Shown here: positions 15,580 through 21,997 of the stretch, piece by piece
Numbering within the stretch: the first letter of the stretch is position 1
How the letters are laid out: every line of letters starts with the position of its first letter
DNA from: Clostridia bacterium
GTDB lineage: Bacteria; Bacillota; Clostridia; Saccharofermentanales; UBA5734
Assembly (NCBI GenBank): GCA_017997315.1
Contig: JAGOFF010000006.1
Span: 1 to 26,636, forward strand
Reading direction: 5' to 3'
DNA length: 26,636 bases
Translations under genes and position numbers: made by a program
Notes under the pieces: generated by a model
Seen by the model: only the letters and a program-made list of their open reading frames with translations
Told to the model about the DNA's origin: nothing
Database searches by the model: none

Positions 15580-16170
15580 ATGGAACGGAACACCGGAGTC
15601 ACCAACAAGGTCATCATCCTGTACATCCTTTCCTCCATGGAGGATCCCACACTGCCTAGACTGACCGATCTGGCGGTCGGTACCGCATATATGGACTACT
15701 TCCAGTTCATGCAGGCTTTCGACGAGCTCCGGTCGGATGAATGCGTCGCCCTTTCCGTGCGGAAAGACGAGACCATGCGGGACGCGCACGGACGCCCGGT
15801 GGAACGCTGCGCCCTCACCCGGCGCGGTTCCGAGGCGCTGCGTACGCTTGTGCAGGGGATTCCCCGCCATGTGGCGGACTATCTGGCGGCCGAGACCGGC
15901 CGCTGGTCGCGCGAGAGCCGGAGCCGCCGCGCGGCCGAGGCGTACAGCCTCCAGGACCCTGCCGGCGGTTATCTGGCCGCGCTGCGGCTCAGCGACGGTA
16001 TCGGCGATCTGCTCCATCTCCGGCTCCGGCTCCCGACCCAGTCCGAGGCCGCCGCGCTCTGTGAACGTTTCCGGGCGGATCCCGCGGGTTTTCATCGGAA
16101 CCTGATGCGGTTTGCGGCGACAGCAGGGCAGACGGAGCCGCTTCCGGATGAAAGTGCCGGCCGGGAGTGA
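15580..16170 (+). CDS. DUF4364 family protein (predicted winged-helix regulator)
   Basis: 196 residues. The N-terminal third, TNKVIILYILSSMEDPTLP followed by AYMDYFQFMQAFDEL, has the form of a winged helix: helix, turn, recognition helix, and a wing around residues 58-80 leading to CALTRRGSEALR. This matches DUF4364, a family common in Clostridia and placed near DNA-binding folds; a regulatory role is inferred, not shown. The ATG at 15580 has a perfect AAGGAGG six bases upstream. It is alone on the plus strand between the divergent DUF4080 gene and the convergent flavodiiron gene. The middle is unusually rich in Arg and Ala, in keeping with GC-rich codon use. Confidence 0.8.
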   Translation: MERNTGVTNKVIILYILSSMEDPTLPRLTDLAVGTAYMDYFQFMQAFDELRSDECVALSVRKDETMRDAHGRPVERCALTRRGSEALRTLVQGIPRHVADYLAAETGRWSRESRSRRAAEAYSLQDPAGGYLAALRLSDGIGDLLHLRLRLPTQSEAAALCERFRADPAGFHRNLMRFAATAGQTEPLPDESAGRE

Positions 16171-16179
16171 TCTCCCGGC
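16160..16179. repeat. Short hairpin between convergent DUF4364 and flavodiiron genes
   Basis: GCCGGGAG (16160-16167) pairs with CTCCCGGC (16172-16179) around a 4-nt loop that includes the end of the DUF4364 stop codon. No T-run follows on either strand, so it is at best a weak two-way terminator or a barrier to convergent transcription. Confidence 0.45.
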
Positions 16180-16191
16180 TGCGCGCCGTCA

Positions 16192-17397
16192 TCACCCCGA
16201 AATCTCCATCGCGTCCAGTTTGTTTGCCAGATCCGATGCATAGGCATCGATCCGGGCCAGGTCCTCTTCGGTCGGCAACCCCTTGACCAGCAGCGGATCC
16301 ATCTTTTCCGCCTTGAGATCCGCGGTCAGAGCAGCGATGGTTTCCGCGGCGCGGGATCCCCAGCCATAGGAGCCGATCATGCCGAACAACCGGGCGGGCG
16401 GCTTCATCGCGGTGGTGGTCACCGCGGCGTAGACCGCTGCGGGATGGGGGCCGACGAGTACGGTAGGGGTCGCAAGTACGATCGCCGCACTGTCGGCCAG
16501 GTCATAAATCATATGGCCGGTCTCCACCGTCAGGCTGTCCGGGTGCGCACCGAGGTCATGCAGACGGACCCGGACGCCATGCGCCTCGAGCGCGGCGGCA
16601 AGCCGATCGACCATCACCTTCGTACTCCCGTGCATGCTGACATACGGGATCGTAACCATCCGCGCAAGCCGGCCGGATGTCCACTGTCCGTAAGCGTCCA
16701 GAATCCTGTACGGTTCGGTCCAGACCGGACCGTGCGCCGGCGCGATGATCCGGGGGGAGAGTTCCCGCACCCGCGCGGTGTAGCGGGCGATCTGCGTCCG
16801 GAAGGGCATCATGATCTCGGAATAATAGGACCGGGCCGCCTCCATGAGGACCTCATCCGACACGTCCCGCGCACCGGAGAGCGCAAAATGCGATCCGAAC
16901 AGGTCGCTTGAAAACAAGACGTTCTCCGCTTCGCAATACGCCATTGTGTTGTCCGGCCAATGCGCGAACGGAATCGGCATGAAGCGGAGCGACCGTCCGC
17001 CAAGGTCAAGCACATCCCCTTCCGCGACCACATCCACCGCGGACGGGGGGATATGCACATGCGTCGCCAGCAGGTCACGCACCTTGGCGGTCGCCACCAC
17101 CCGCATGTCCGGCCACTCCTGCCGGACACGTGCAATGGATCCCGCATGATCCTGCTCGGTATGCAGGCAGACCAGATAGTCCAGCTTGGCAACCCCCGCT
17201 TCGCGAAGGTTCATCATCAGCACGTCGGTCTTGTCTGGATCCACCGCATCGATCAGTGCGGTCTTGTCTTCCCCGGCGATGATGTATGAATTGTAGGTGG
17301 TTCCATGCGGCGTCGGCATCAGACAGTCGAACAGGCTTCTGTCGGGATGTTCCGCACCCACACAGTAGATATGGTCGCAGCCGTAGAGTCGGATCAT
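16192..17397 (-). CDS. Flavodiiron protein (oxygen/nitric oxide reductase, FprA type)
   Basis: 401 residues. It reduces oxygen to water or nitric oxide to nitrous oxide, using electrons from rubredoxin, and protects anaerobes. The N-terminal metallo-beta-lactamase-like domain (about 1-245) retains the diiron ligands: His79, Glu81, Asp83 in CLHTEQDHAG, His146, Asp165 in SSDLFGSH, and His222 in APAHGPVW. The C-terminal flavodoxin domain (about 248-395) begins at IPYVSMHGSTKVM, the FMN phosphate loop. There is no fused rubredoxin or flavin reductase domain; the electron donor is probably the separate rubredoxin encoded just upstream on the same strand. The start is ATG 17397, with CGAGGAG seven bases upstream; an earlier in-frame ATG at 17442 has no binding site. 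Preference between oxygen and nitric oxide cannot be told. Confidence 0.95.
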   Translation of the reverse strand: MIRLYGCDHIYCVGAEHPDRSLFDCLMPTPHGTTYNSYIIAGEDKTALIDAVDPDKTDVLMMNLREAGVAKLDYLVCLHTEQDHAGSIARVRQEWPDMRVVATAKVRDLLATHVHIPPSAVDVVAEGDVLDLGGRSLRFMPIPFAHWPDNTMAYCEAENVLFSSDLFGSHFALSGARDVSDEVLMEAARSYYSEIMMPFRTQIARYTARVRELSPRIIAPAHGPVWTEPYRILDAYGQWTSGRLARMVTIPYVSMHGSTKVMVDRLAAALEAHGVRVRLHDLGAHPDSLTVETGHMIYDLADSAAIVLATPTVLVGPHPAAVYAAVTTTAMKPPARLFGMIGSYGWGSRAAETIAALTADLKAEKMDPLLVKGLPTEEDLARIDAYASDLANKLDAMEISG

Positions 17398-17447
17398 GTT
17401 CTCCTCGCTTTCCGCGCGCGACGGGCAGAGCCCGGCCGTCATGAAGC

Positions 17448-17486
17448 GAGCCTGCGCATCCCGGAACGTCCGGACGCCGCAGGCTC
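17448..17486 (-). repeat. Stem-loop in the rubredoxin-flavodiiron spacer
   Basis: In the minus-strand transcript GAGCCTGCG (complement of 17478-17486) can pair with CGCAGGCTC (complement of 17448-17456), enclosing a smaller CGTCCGGACG-like element. No T-run follows, so it is more likely an mRNA stabilising or processing element than a terminator. Confidence 0.5.
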
Positions 17487-17509
17487 CGCATCACAGGCTT
17501 CGCTGCCCT

Positions 17510-17668
17510 TCACTTCTTGCTGAAATCGTCCTTGGATGCTCCGCACATGGGGCAGACCCAGGTATCCGGGAGATCCGCAAACGCGGTGCCCGGAGCGATT
17601 CCGTTGTCCGGATCGCCGACAGCGGGGTCGTACTCGTAGCCGCACAGGTCGCAGACATAAATATCCAT
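17510..17668 (-). CDS. Rubredoxin
   Basis: Small one-iron electron carrier of 52 residues, the standard size. The product reads MDIYVCDLCGYEYDP at the start, with Cys6 and Cys9, and TWVCPMCGASKDDF near the end, with Cys39 and Cys42; these four cysteines bind the iron. The conserved aromatic residues Tyr11, Tyr13 and Trp37 are present. The ATG at 17668 has GCGAGGA upstream at good spacing. It precedes the flavodiiron gene by 112 bp on the same strand, the common arrangement for a donor/acceptor pair in oxygen detoxification, so co-transcription is likely. A promoter-like sequence and a palindrome lie just upstream. Confidence 0.96.
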   Translation of the reverse strand: MDIYVCDLCGYEYDPAVGDPDNGIAPGTAFADLPDTWVCPMCGASKDDFSKK

Positions 17669-17713
17669 CGGTTCCTCGCTTTCCGTCAGGCTGTTCGCCT
17701 GTCACTCGCCGCA

Positions 17714-17766
17714 TGCATACGCAATGTGCAACGGATGCGCATGGTATGCACACAACCTATACTATA
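17714..17766 (-). promoter_or_regulatory. Candidate promoter and operator-like palindrome of the rubredoxin operon
   Basis: Minus-strand TATAGT (complement of 17761-17766) is a possible -10 box with a weak TTTTCT 17 bp upstream. Just downstream of the expected start site, TGCATAC (17714-17720) and GTATGCA (17744-17750) form an inverted repeat with further TGTGCA/TGCACA symmetry inside. This could bind a regulator or fold in the leader. The regulator is unknown. Confidence 0.4.
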
Positions 17767-17811
17767 CCGTATCAGGATATTCCAGAAAACACCGGAAGAT
17801 AAGAACCAGCG

Positions 17812-18135
17812 TTACGACCGGTTCGGGGACGGGAGCAGGATCGCCTTGCCCTCTTCCTCTCTTCGCCCGGAGTGCCGGTACAAGACCACCTTGCGGCCGA
17901 TCACCTGCACAACCTCCGCGCCGCAGGCGTCCGCCGCCTGTGCAGCCAGATCGCGCAGATCCGCATCAGCGGTTTTCAACACATGGATCTTGACCAGTTC
18001 CCTGGCTGTCAGCTGCGTGTCGATGTCGGCGGCGACCGACGCGGTCAAGCCGCCTTTGCCGATCTGGGCAGAGTCGTCCAGCCGGTTGGCAAGGGACCGC
18101 AGGAATGCGCGCTGCGTGCTGTTCAGTCCGATCAC
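17812..18135 (-). CDS. yhbY: CRS1/YhbY domain RNA-binding protein
   Basis: 107 residues with the single CRM (CRS1/YhbY) domain, an RNA-binding fold linked to ribosome large-subunit assembly. The N-terminal LNSTQRAFLRSLANRL helix and QIGKGGLTASV match the family; the GxxG-like loop is in the GKGG position, and ELVKIHVL follows. The C-terminal QVIGRKVVLYRHS is the last strand of the domain. Start chosen as GTG 18135, giving MIGLNSTQRAF as usual for the family; GGGGAGG lies 11 bases upstream, slightly far. The gene follows obg after a 19-bp gap, in the frequent rplU-prp-rpmA-obg-yhbY arrangement. Confidence 0.92.
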   Translation of the reverse strand: MIGLNSTQRAFLRSLANRLDDSAQIGKGGLTASVAADIDTQLTARELVKIHVLKTADADLRDLAAQAADACGAEVVQVIGRKVVLYRHSGRREEEGKAILLPSPNRS

Positions 18136-18154
18136 GGATCTCTTCGCCTCCCCA

Positions 18155-19423
18155 TCATCGGAAGTATTCAAACTCAAATCCCTCCAGGGAGACGAGGTCC
18201 CCCTCCTGGACTCCTGCGGCTTCCAGCGCGTCGATCACGCCCTTGCGCCGGATCAGCCGCTGGAAGTAGCCGAGGGAGTCCGGATCGTCCATATTGGTCG
18301 ACAGCACCAGTTGGGCAATCCATTGTCCGGTGACATGGTATGTTCCGCCTTCATGCCGGATGCCGAACAGATCGGGCGTTTCGGACAGATCCGCCGCAGC
18401 CTGGGCGTCCCGATCGAACAGGACCGTCTCGGGCAGCGTCGGCAGCGTGCGTGCGATATGACGAAGCAGCGGAGTGATTCCTTCGCCGGTAGCCGCGCTG
18501 ACAGGGAACACCGCATGTCCGCGCCTCTCCATTTCCCGGACGAACGCTCCTGCCGCTTCCGCGTCGGCGATGTCGAGTTTGTTGGCCGCGACAATCTGCG
18601 GGCGCTCGGCCAGTACGGGATTGAACAAGGCGAGTTCCCGGTTGATCCGTTCAAAATCGTCGATGGGATCCCGCCCCTCGCTGCCGGATACATCCACGAC
18701 ATGCACCAGCATCTTCGTACGTTCTACATGCCGGAGGAAATCCAGACCCAAACCGGCTCCTTCATGGGCGCCCTCGATCAGACCCGGGATGTCTGCGACG
18801 ACAAACTCGGCGTCATCGATCGACACCACACCCAGACTGGGTTCCAATGTCGTGAAATGATAATTCGCGATTTTCGGTTTTGCCGAGGAAACCACGGAAA
18901 GCAGCGTGGACTTTCCGACATTCGGCATGCCGATCAGACCGACGTCCGCCAACAGCTTGAGCTCGACTTCCAGATCCATTTCTTCACCGGGTTCACCGGC
19001 ACGGGCGAACTGGGGCGCCTGGCGGACGGATGTGGCGAAGTGCGCGTTGCCTTTGCCCGGACGTCCGCCCCGGGCGACCACCACCCGTTCGCCGTCCTGC
19101 GACAGATCCGCATAGATGCGTCCGGTCTCGGAATCCTTGAGGATTGTACCGACCGGAACGCGGATGACCAGGGATTTCCCGCTCTTCCCCGTTTGATTCC
19201 GCGTACCGCCCTTGTCCCCGTTCTCCGCCGCATATTTCCGATGATAACGGATATCCCGCAGGGTGCTCATCCCTCCGTCGGCGACAAAGACTATATCCCC
19301 GCCCCGGCCGCCGTCCCCGCCGTCCGGTCCGCCGTTCGGAATGTACTTCTCCGTATAAAAGGACACGGCGCCGTTGCCGCCGCTGCCCGCCTTTATATGG
19401 ATTCTGGCATGGTCGATGAACAT
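18155..19423 (-). CDS. obg: GTPase Obg/CgtA
   Basis: Essential GTPase acting in late 50S ribosome assembly and in the stringent response. 422 residues in three parts: the glycine-rich Obg fold (1-158), the G domain (159-330) and the C-terminal OCT domain found in Firmicutes forms, ending SLEGFEFEYFR. GTP-binding motifs are G1 GMPNVGKS at 165-172, G3 DIPG at 211-214, G4 NKLD at 281-284 and G5 SA at 309-310. The ATG at 19423 has CGGAGG upstream. It follows rpmA, separated by an intrinsic terminator, and precedes yhbY. With no evident promoter after the terminator, its expression may depend on read-through from the ribosomal protein genes. Confidence 0.97.
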   Translation of the reverse strand: MFIDHARIHIKAGSGGNGAVSFYTEKYIPNGGPDGGDGGRGGDIVFVADGGMSTLRDIRYHRKYAAENGDKGGTRNQTGKSGKSLVIRVPVGTILKDSETGRIYADLSQDGERVVVARGGRPGKGNAHFATSVRQAPQFARAGEPGEEMDLEVELKLLADVGLIGMPNVGKSTLLSVVSSAKPKIANYHFTTLEPSLGVVSIDDAEFVVADIPGLIEGAHEGAGLGLDFLRHVERTKMLVHVVDVSGSEGRDPIDDFERINRELALFNPVLAERPQIVAANKLDIADAEAAGAFVREMERRGHAVFPVSAATGEGITPLLRHIARTLPTLPETVLFDRDAQAAADLSETPDLFGIRHEGGTYHVTGQWIAQLVLSTNMDDPDSLGYFQRLIRRKGVIDALEAAGVQEGDLVSLEGFEFEYFR

Positions 19424-19450
19424 CCGCCACCTCCGATGGGCGTGAAAAAC

Positions 19451-19488
19451 GAAAAGACAAAAGGGTCCGGCCTTATCGGACCGGACCC
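19451..19488 (-). terminator. Intrinsic terminator between rpmA and obg
   Basis: Minus-strand GGGTCCGG (complement of 19481-19488) pairs with CCGGACCC (complement of 19463-19470), an 8-bp stem followed by TTTTGTCTTTT. Likely partial, lowering obg and yhbY expression relative to the ribosomal proteins. Confidence 0.82.
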
Positions 19489-19516
19489 GTTGCGAGCGAT
19501 ACTGACCGGAGCGGGT

Positions 19517-19798
19517 TCACTCGGCCGGGTAAACGCTGACCTTCTTGCGGTCCCTGCCCATGCGCTCGTATTTGACGTGCCCGGTGGTCAAGGCGAACAA
19601 GGTGTCGTCGGATCCGATCCCGACATTGTTGCCTGGATGGATCTTGGTCCCGCGCTGACGGACCAGGATATTGCCGGCCAAAGCAAGCTGGCCGTCGCCC
19701 TTTTTGGCACCGAGCCGCTTGGATGCGGATTCGCGGCCGTTCCGCGTGCTGCCGACGCCCTTCTTGTGCGCCAATAGCTGCAGGTTGATGCGGATCAT
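19517..19798 (-). CDS. rpmA: 50S ribosomal protein L27 with Prp-cleaved N-terminal extension
   Basis: Large-subunit protein whose N-terminus reaches toward the peptidyl transferase centre. 93 residues. The first nine residues, MIRINLQLL, precede AHKKGVGSTRNGRES; Firmicutes L27 carries such an extension, removed by the Prp protease at a site of NLQFFA/SKKG type. The matching context here (NLQLLA then HKKG) and the adjacent prp gene support processing. The body, KRLGAKKGDGQ and HPGNNVGIGSDDTLFAL, is standard L27. The ATG at 19798 has GGAGG upstream in the short gap after prp. The gene ends before a clear terminator. Confidence 0.97.
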   Translation of the reverse strand: MIRINLQLLAHKKGVGSTRNGRESASKRLGAKKGDGQLALAGNILVRQRGTKIHPGNNVGIGSDDTLFALTTGHVKYERMGRDRKKVSVYPAE

Positions 19799-19811
19799 GG
19801 TTCTGCACCTC

Positions 19812-20162
19812 CTATTCGATGTAGGCGGTTTCCCGGACGGTCACATACCGGGAACCGTAACTGTCTTCGATCTGACGGCATCCGACCGCCGCTGTCTCCA
19901 GGATCACCCGCGCCGTTTCGCGCGCCGACGGATCCAAGGTTTCGGGATCGGACACCCCGCATACGATGCGGCCGTCGTCCAAAGCATATTCCGGATCGAG
20001 CCCCGCCACGTCCTGCAACCCGCCCACAGCGGTCTGCAGAATGGCGGATACCGCCGAGCACACGATGTCGTCCATATCCGCCCCGGCATATCCGGCATGG
20101 CCCGAGGCGGTGATTCTTTGCAGAAAACCCGATCGGGTCCGCTGCAGACGGACCGTGATCAT
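19812..20162 (-). CDS. prp: Ribosomal-processing cysteine protease Prp
   Basis: Cysteine protease (formerly YsxB/DUF464) that removes the N-terminal extension of L27. 116 residues. The catalytic pair is visible as His22 in ASGHAGYAGAD and Cys35 in DIVCSAVSAI, matching His22 and Cys34 known for the Staphylococcus protein. Start chosen at ATG 20162, giving MITVRLQRTRSGF; GGGGAGG lies ten bases upstream. It sits between rplU and rpmA with gaps of 22 and 13 bp, the standard location in Firmicutes, in keeping with its role on the next gene's product. Confidence 0.95.
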   Translation of the reverse strand: MITVRLQRTRSGFLQRITASGHAGYAGADMDDIVCSAVSAILQTAVGGLQDVAGLDPEYALDDGRIVCGVSDPETLDPSARETARVILETAAVGCRQIEDSYGSRYVTVRETAYIE

Positions 20163-20184
20163 CGTGGTCCGGCCTCCCCTCGCG

Positions 20185-20481
20185 TCAGACCGTGATCTTG
20201 TTGATCCGGACGCGCGTGTAGGGCTGGCGGTGGCCGTTCTTGCGGCGGTAGCCCTTCTTGGCCTTGTACTTGAAGATGACGATCTTGCCTTGTTTTCCCT
20301 GCTTGACGATTTCGCCCTCGACAACCGCGCTGGCGCCGGCCTTGAAGCCGTCGTCAAAAACCGCGAGAACCTGGTCGAACGTCACTGCCTGTCCGGCATC
20401 GCCATCGAGTTTCTCGACGAAGATTTCATCTCCGACCGAAACCCGGTACTGCTTGCCGCCCGTGGCGATAACAGCGTACAT
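20185..20481 (-). CDS. rplU: 50S ribosomal protein L21
   Basis: Large-subunit ribosomal protein binding 23S rRNA; 98 residues, close to the usual length of about 100. The start MYAVIATGGKQYRVSVGDE and the end KKGYRRKNGHRQPYTRVRI are diagnostic. The ATG at 20481 has a strong AGGAGG nine bases upstream. First gene of the rplU-prp-rpmA-(terminator)-obg-yhbY unit, with a near-consensus promoter and an 80-nt leader that may be an autoregulatory L21 leader. Confidence 0.97.
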   Translation of the reverse strand: MYAVIATGGKQYRVSVGDEIFVEKLDGDAGQAVTFDQVLAVFDDGFKAGASAVVEGEIVKQGKQGKIVIFKYKAKKGYRRKNGHRQPYTRVRINKITV

Positions 20482-20561
20482 GTCTTGTGTCCTCCTGTAT
20501 ACAGTCTCGCTGGGCGCCAGGCAGCCTTTCGGCGTTTGAACGGCCCGTCCCATGCGGTCAC
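20482..20561 (-). promoter_or_regulatory. 5' leader of rplU, candidate L21 autoregulatory leader
   Basis: An approximately 80-nt untranslated leader separates the promoter from rplU. It holds short helices such as CGCC...GGCG around GAAAGGCUGCCU. Firmicutes often have an L21-binding leader in this position. I infer the class from position; I cannot confirm the consensus fold by eye. Confidence 0.45.
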
Positions 20562-20567
20562 CAAGGC

Positions 20568-20596
20568 ATATTAGCATGCGTCCGGTCCAGTGTCAA
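20568..20596 (-). promoter_or_regulatory. Strong sigma-A promoter of the rplU operon
   Basis: Minus-strand TTGACA (complement of 20591-20596) and TAATAT (complement of 20568-20573) are 17 bp apart. The -35 box is perfect and the -10 box near-perfect. The best promoter in the window. Confidence 0.9.
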
Positions 20597-20649
20597 CGAA
20601 AAGCGGACGCGCCGCCGGCCGGAGTGCATTTTCCCGTATGCGGCAATAT

Positions 20650-20667
20650 CGGTTCCCCTCGGAACCG
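20650..20667. repeat. Palindrome upstream of the VOC gene
   Basis: CGGTTCC and GGAACCG flank a 4-bp centre, a perfect 7-bp inverted repeat about 55 bp before the VOC start. It could be an operator or a leader hairpin. Confidence 0.45.
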
Positions 20668-20720
20668 TACCCATGATATCCTATTTCATATCCAAACTGA
20701 AGCACGGGGAGGCTGCAATC

Positions 20721-21176
20721 GTGATCAAGGGACTCATGCATGTCGCATTCTGGGTGAAAGATATGGAGAAGATGCTGGACTTCTATGTCCGGGTGCTCGG
20801 CATGGAAAAGATCTTCTCCATGGACAATGCGGACGGGACACCGGGGACCGTATATCTGCGGACTCCCGATCAGCGGTACATCGAGCTGTTTCATGGCGCT
20901 TCCGACCGGAATCCGCCGGGAGACGGGCGGACCGCCGGATACAGCCACCTCTGCCTGGAAGTTGAGGATATCCGGGCTGCCGCAGCCGAGCTGGAAGAAC
21001 GCGGCGTCGTTCTGCGGGTCAGGGAGCGGCACGGCCGGGCCGGCAACATCCAGTGCTGGATCGACGATCCGGATGGAAATCCCATCGAAATCATGCAGCT
21101 GAAACCAGACTCCCCGATTCTGAAACCGCCCGCGGACGGCGTGTTCATTCCGGAGGACCTGAAAGGGAAACGATAG
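20721..21176 (+). CDS. VOC superfamily protein (glyoxalase/lactoylglutathione lyase-like)
   Basis: 151 residues of the vicinal oxygen chelate fold, two beta-alpha-beta-beta-beta modules. Metal ligand positions are occupied: His in GLMHVAFWV, Glu in RYIELFHG, His in GYSHLCLEV and Glu in NPIEIMQL, so it is likely a metal enzyme such as glyoxalase I, epimerase or dioxygenase; the exact reaction is open. The middle DPDGNPIEIMQ is typical. The start is GTG 20721, preceded by GGGGAGG eight bases upstream; an in-frame extension upstream lacks a binding site and crosses a palindrome. It stands alone on the plus strand between minus-strand operons. Confidence 0.88.
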   Translation: MIKGLMHVAFWVKDMEKMLDFYVRVLGMEKIFSMDNADGTPGTVYLRTPDQRYIELFHGASDRNPPGDGRTAGYSHLCLEVEDIRAAAAELEERGVVLRVRERHGRAGNIQCWIDDPDGNPIEIMQLKPDSPILKPPADGVFIPEDLKGKR

Positions 21177-21265
21177 TCCCGGAGCCTGTACGCGTACCGG
21201 AGTCCGTATGGATCCTGCATTGAGCGACGATGGAATCCGCCAAGGCCGGCGTCCGCTTGTCCGGC

Positions 21266-21997
21266 CTAGTCCGCCGGAAGGCCGCCCTCGATGCGGATGG
21301 ATTGGTCTCCGGCTTCGAGCGCGTCCAGCACAATCCCGTACTGGTTTTCAAAAAACGTCTCGAGTGTCGGCATCAGATACTGATTGGCGCTGTCCACGAG
21401 CGTATCGGACAGAACGATGTTCCCGATCCGCAGCGAGTCCAGTTCGATCCGGCCGGCATCGGAACCGTCCGGCAAGACAAGTTCCACCAGTACAGCCACC
21501 TGGTCCGGCAGTTCTCCGACCACGCCGTCCAGGTCTTCCCTGGTGTATCCGACCGTCCCGGCGGCCGCGGCGGCGTCCGTCAGGGTGGAAATCGACAGGA
21601 TGGCTTCCCCCTCTGTCTCATCCAGCCGGACCTGGACATTCTCAAACAGTTCCGGGTTTTCTCCGCCCTCCTGCAGCAGATACGCGAACTGGCCGGCCGA
21701 CATGTCGATCGCGCCCTTTTCCGTCGTCGTGCCGGGCCGGATGTCTTTCACGTCCCGACCCCATCGGTCAGCGAGATCGTCGATCTCCTGCCGGGATGCA
21801 GGCGTCACATCCAGATCGACCTGCCTGTCGATTCCGATCAGGCCGGACAGCAGCGGCAGGCGCATCACGCCTCGGATCCCGCTCCGCAGAAAGACCACGC
21901 CGACAAGGATGCCGAGGATCAGAACCACGCCCATCAGTGCCGCGCAGACGCGAAGCGCGATCCTTGTCGCTTTTCTGAATGTCTCATACCGGATCAT
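21266..21997 (-). CDS. Unrecognised single-pass membrane-anchored extracytoplasmic protein
   Basis: 243 residues. A basic N-terminus (MIRYETFRKATR) precedes one membrane segment at about 13-38. The remainder is acidic and likely outside the cell, with no cysteines and no enzyme motif I recognise. It has alternating strands and a GQFAYLLQEGGENPELFENVQ section, and resembles an exported beta-rich domain (DUF2140/YpmS-like proteins have a similar plan, but I see no firm match). The start ATG at 21997 overlaps the stop of the upstream hydrolase-like gene (ATGA), so the two are translationally coupled and probably act together at the membrane. No terminator is obvious after it, only a 7-bp stem at 21243-21267. 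Confidence 0.8.
   Translation of the reverse strand: MIRYETFRKATRIALRVCAALMGVVLILGILVGVVFLRSGIRGVMRLPLLSGLIGIDRQVDLDVTPASRQEIDDLADRWGRDVKDIRPGTTTEKGAIDMSAGQFAYLLQEGGENPELFENVQVRLDETEGEAILSISTLTDAAAAAGTVGYTREDLDGVVGELPDQVAVLVELVLPDGSDAGRIELDSLRIGNIVLSDTLVDSANQYLMPTLETFFENQYGIVLDALEAGDQSIRIEGGLPAD

Noticed and set aside
17396..19777. Plus-strand open frame of 793 codons across yhbY, obg and rpmA
   Set aside because: The genes on the minus strand are certain (Obg, L27, YhbY, rubredoxin). The open frame is an antisense by-product of GC-rich codon use and matches no family.
21188..21199. GTACGCGTAC palindrome after the VOC gene
   Set aside because: A short 10-bp palindrome without a gene start nearby; too little to call an operator or attachment site.
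21243..21267. AGGCCGG/CCGGCCT stem after the membrane-anchored gene as a terminator
   Set aside because: Only seven pairs, a 10-nt loop, overlaps the stop codon and no T-run on either strand.
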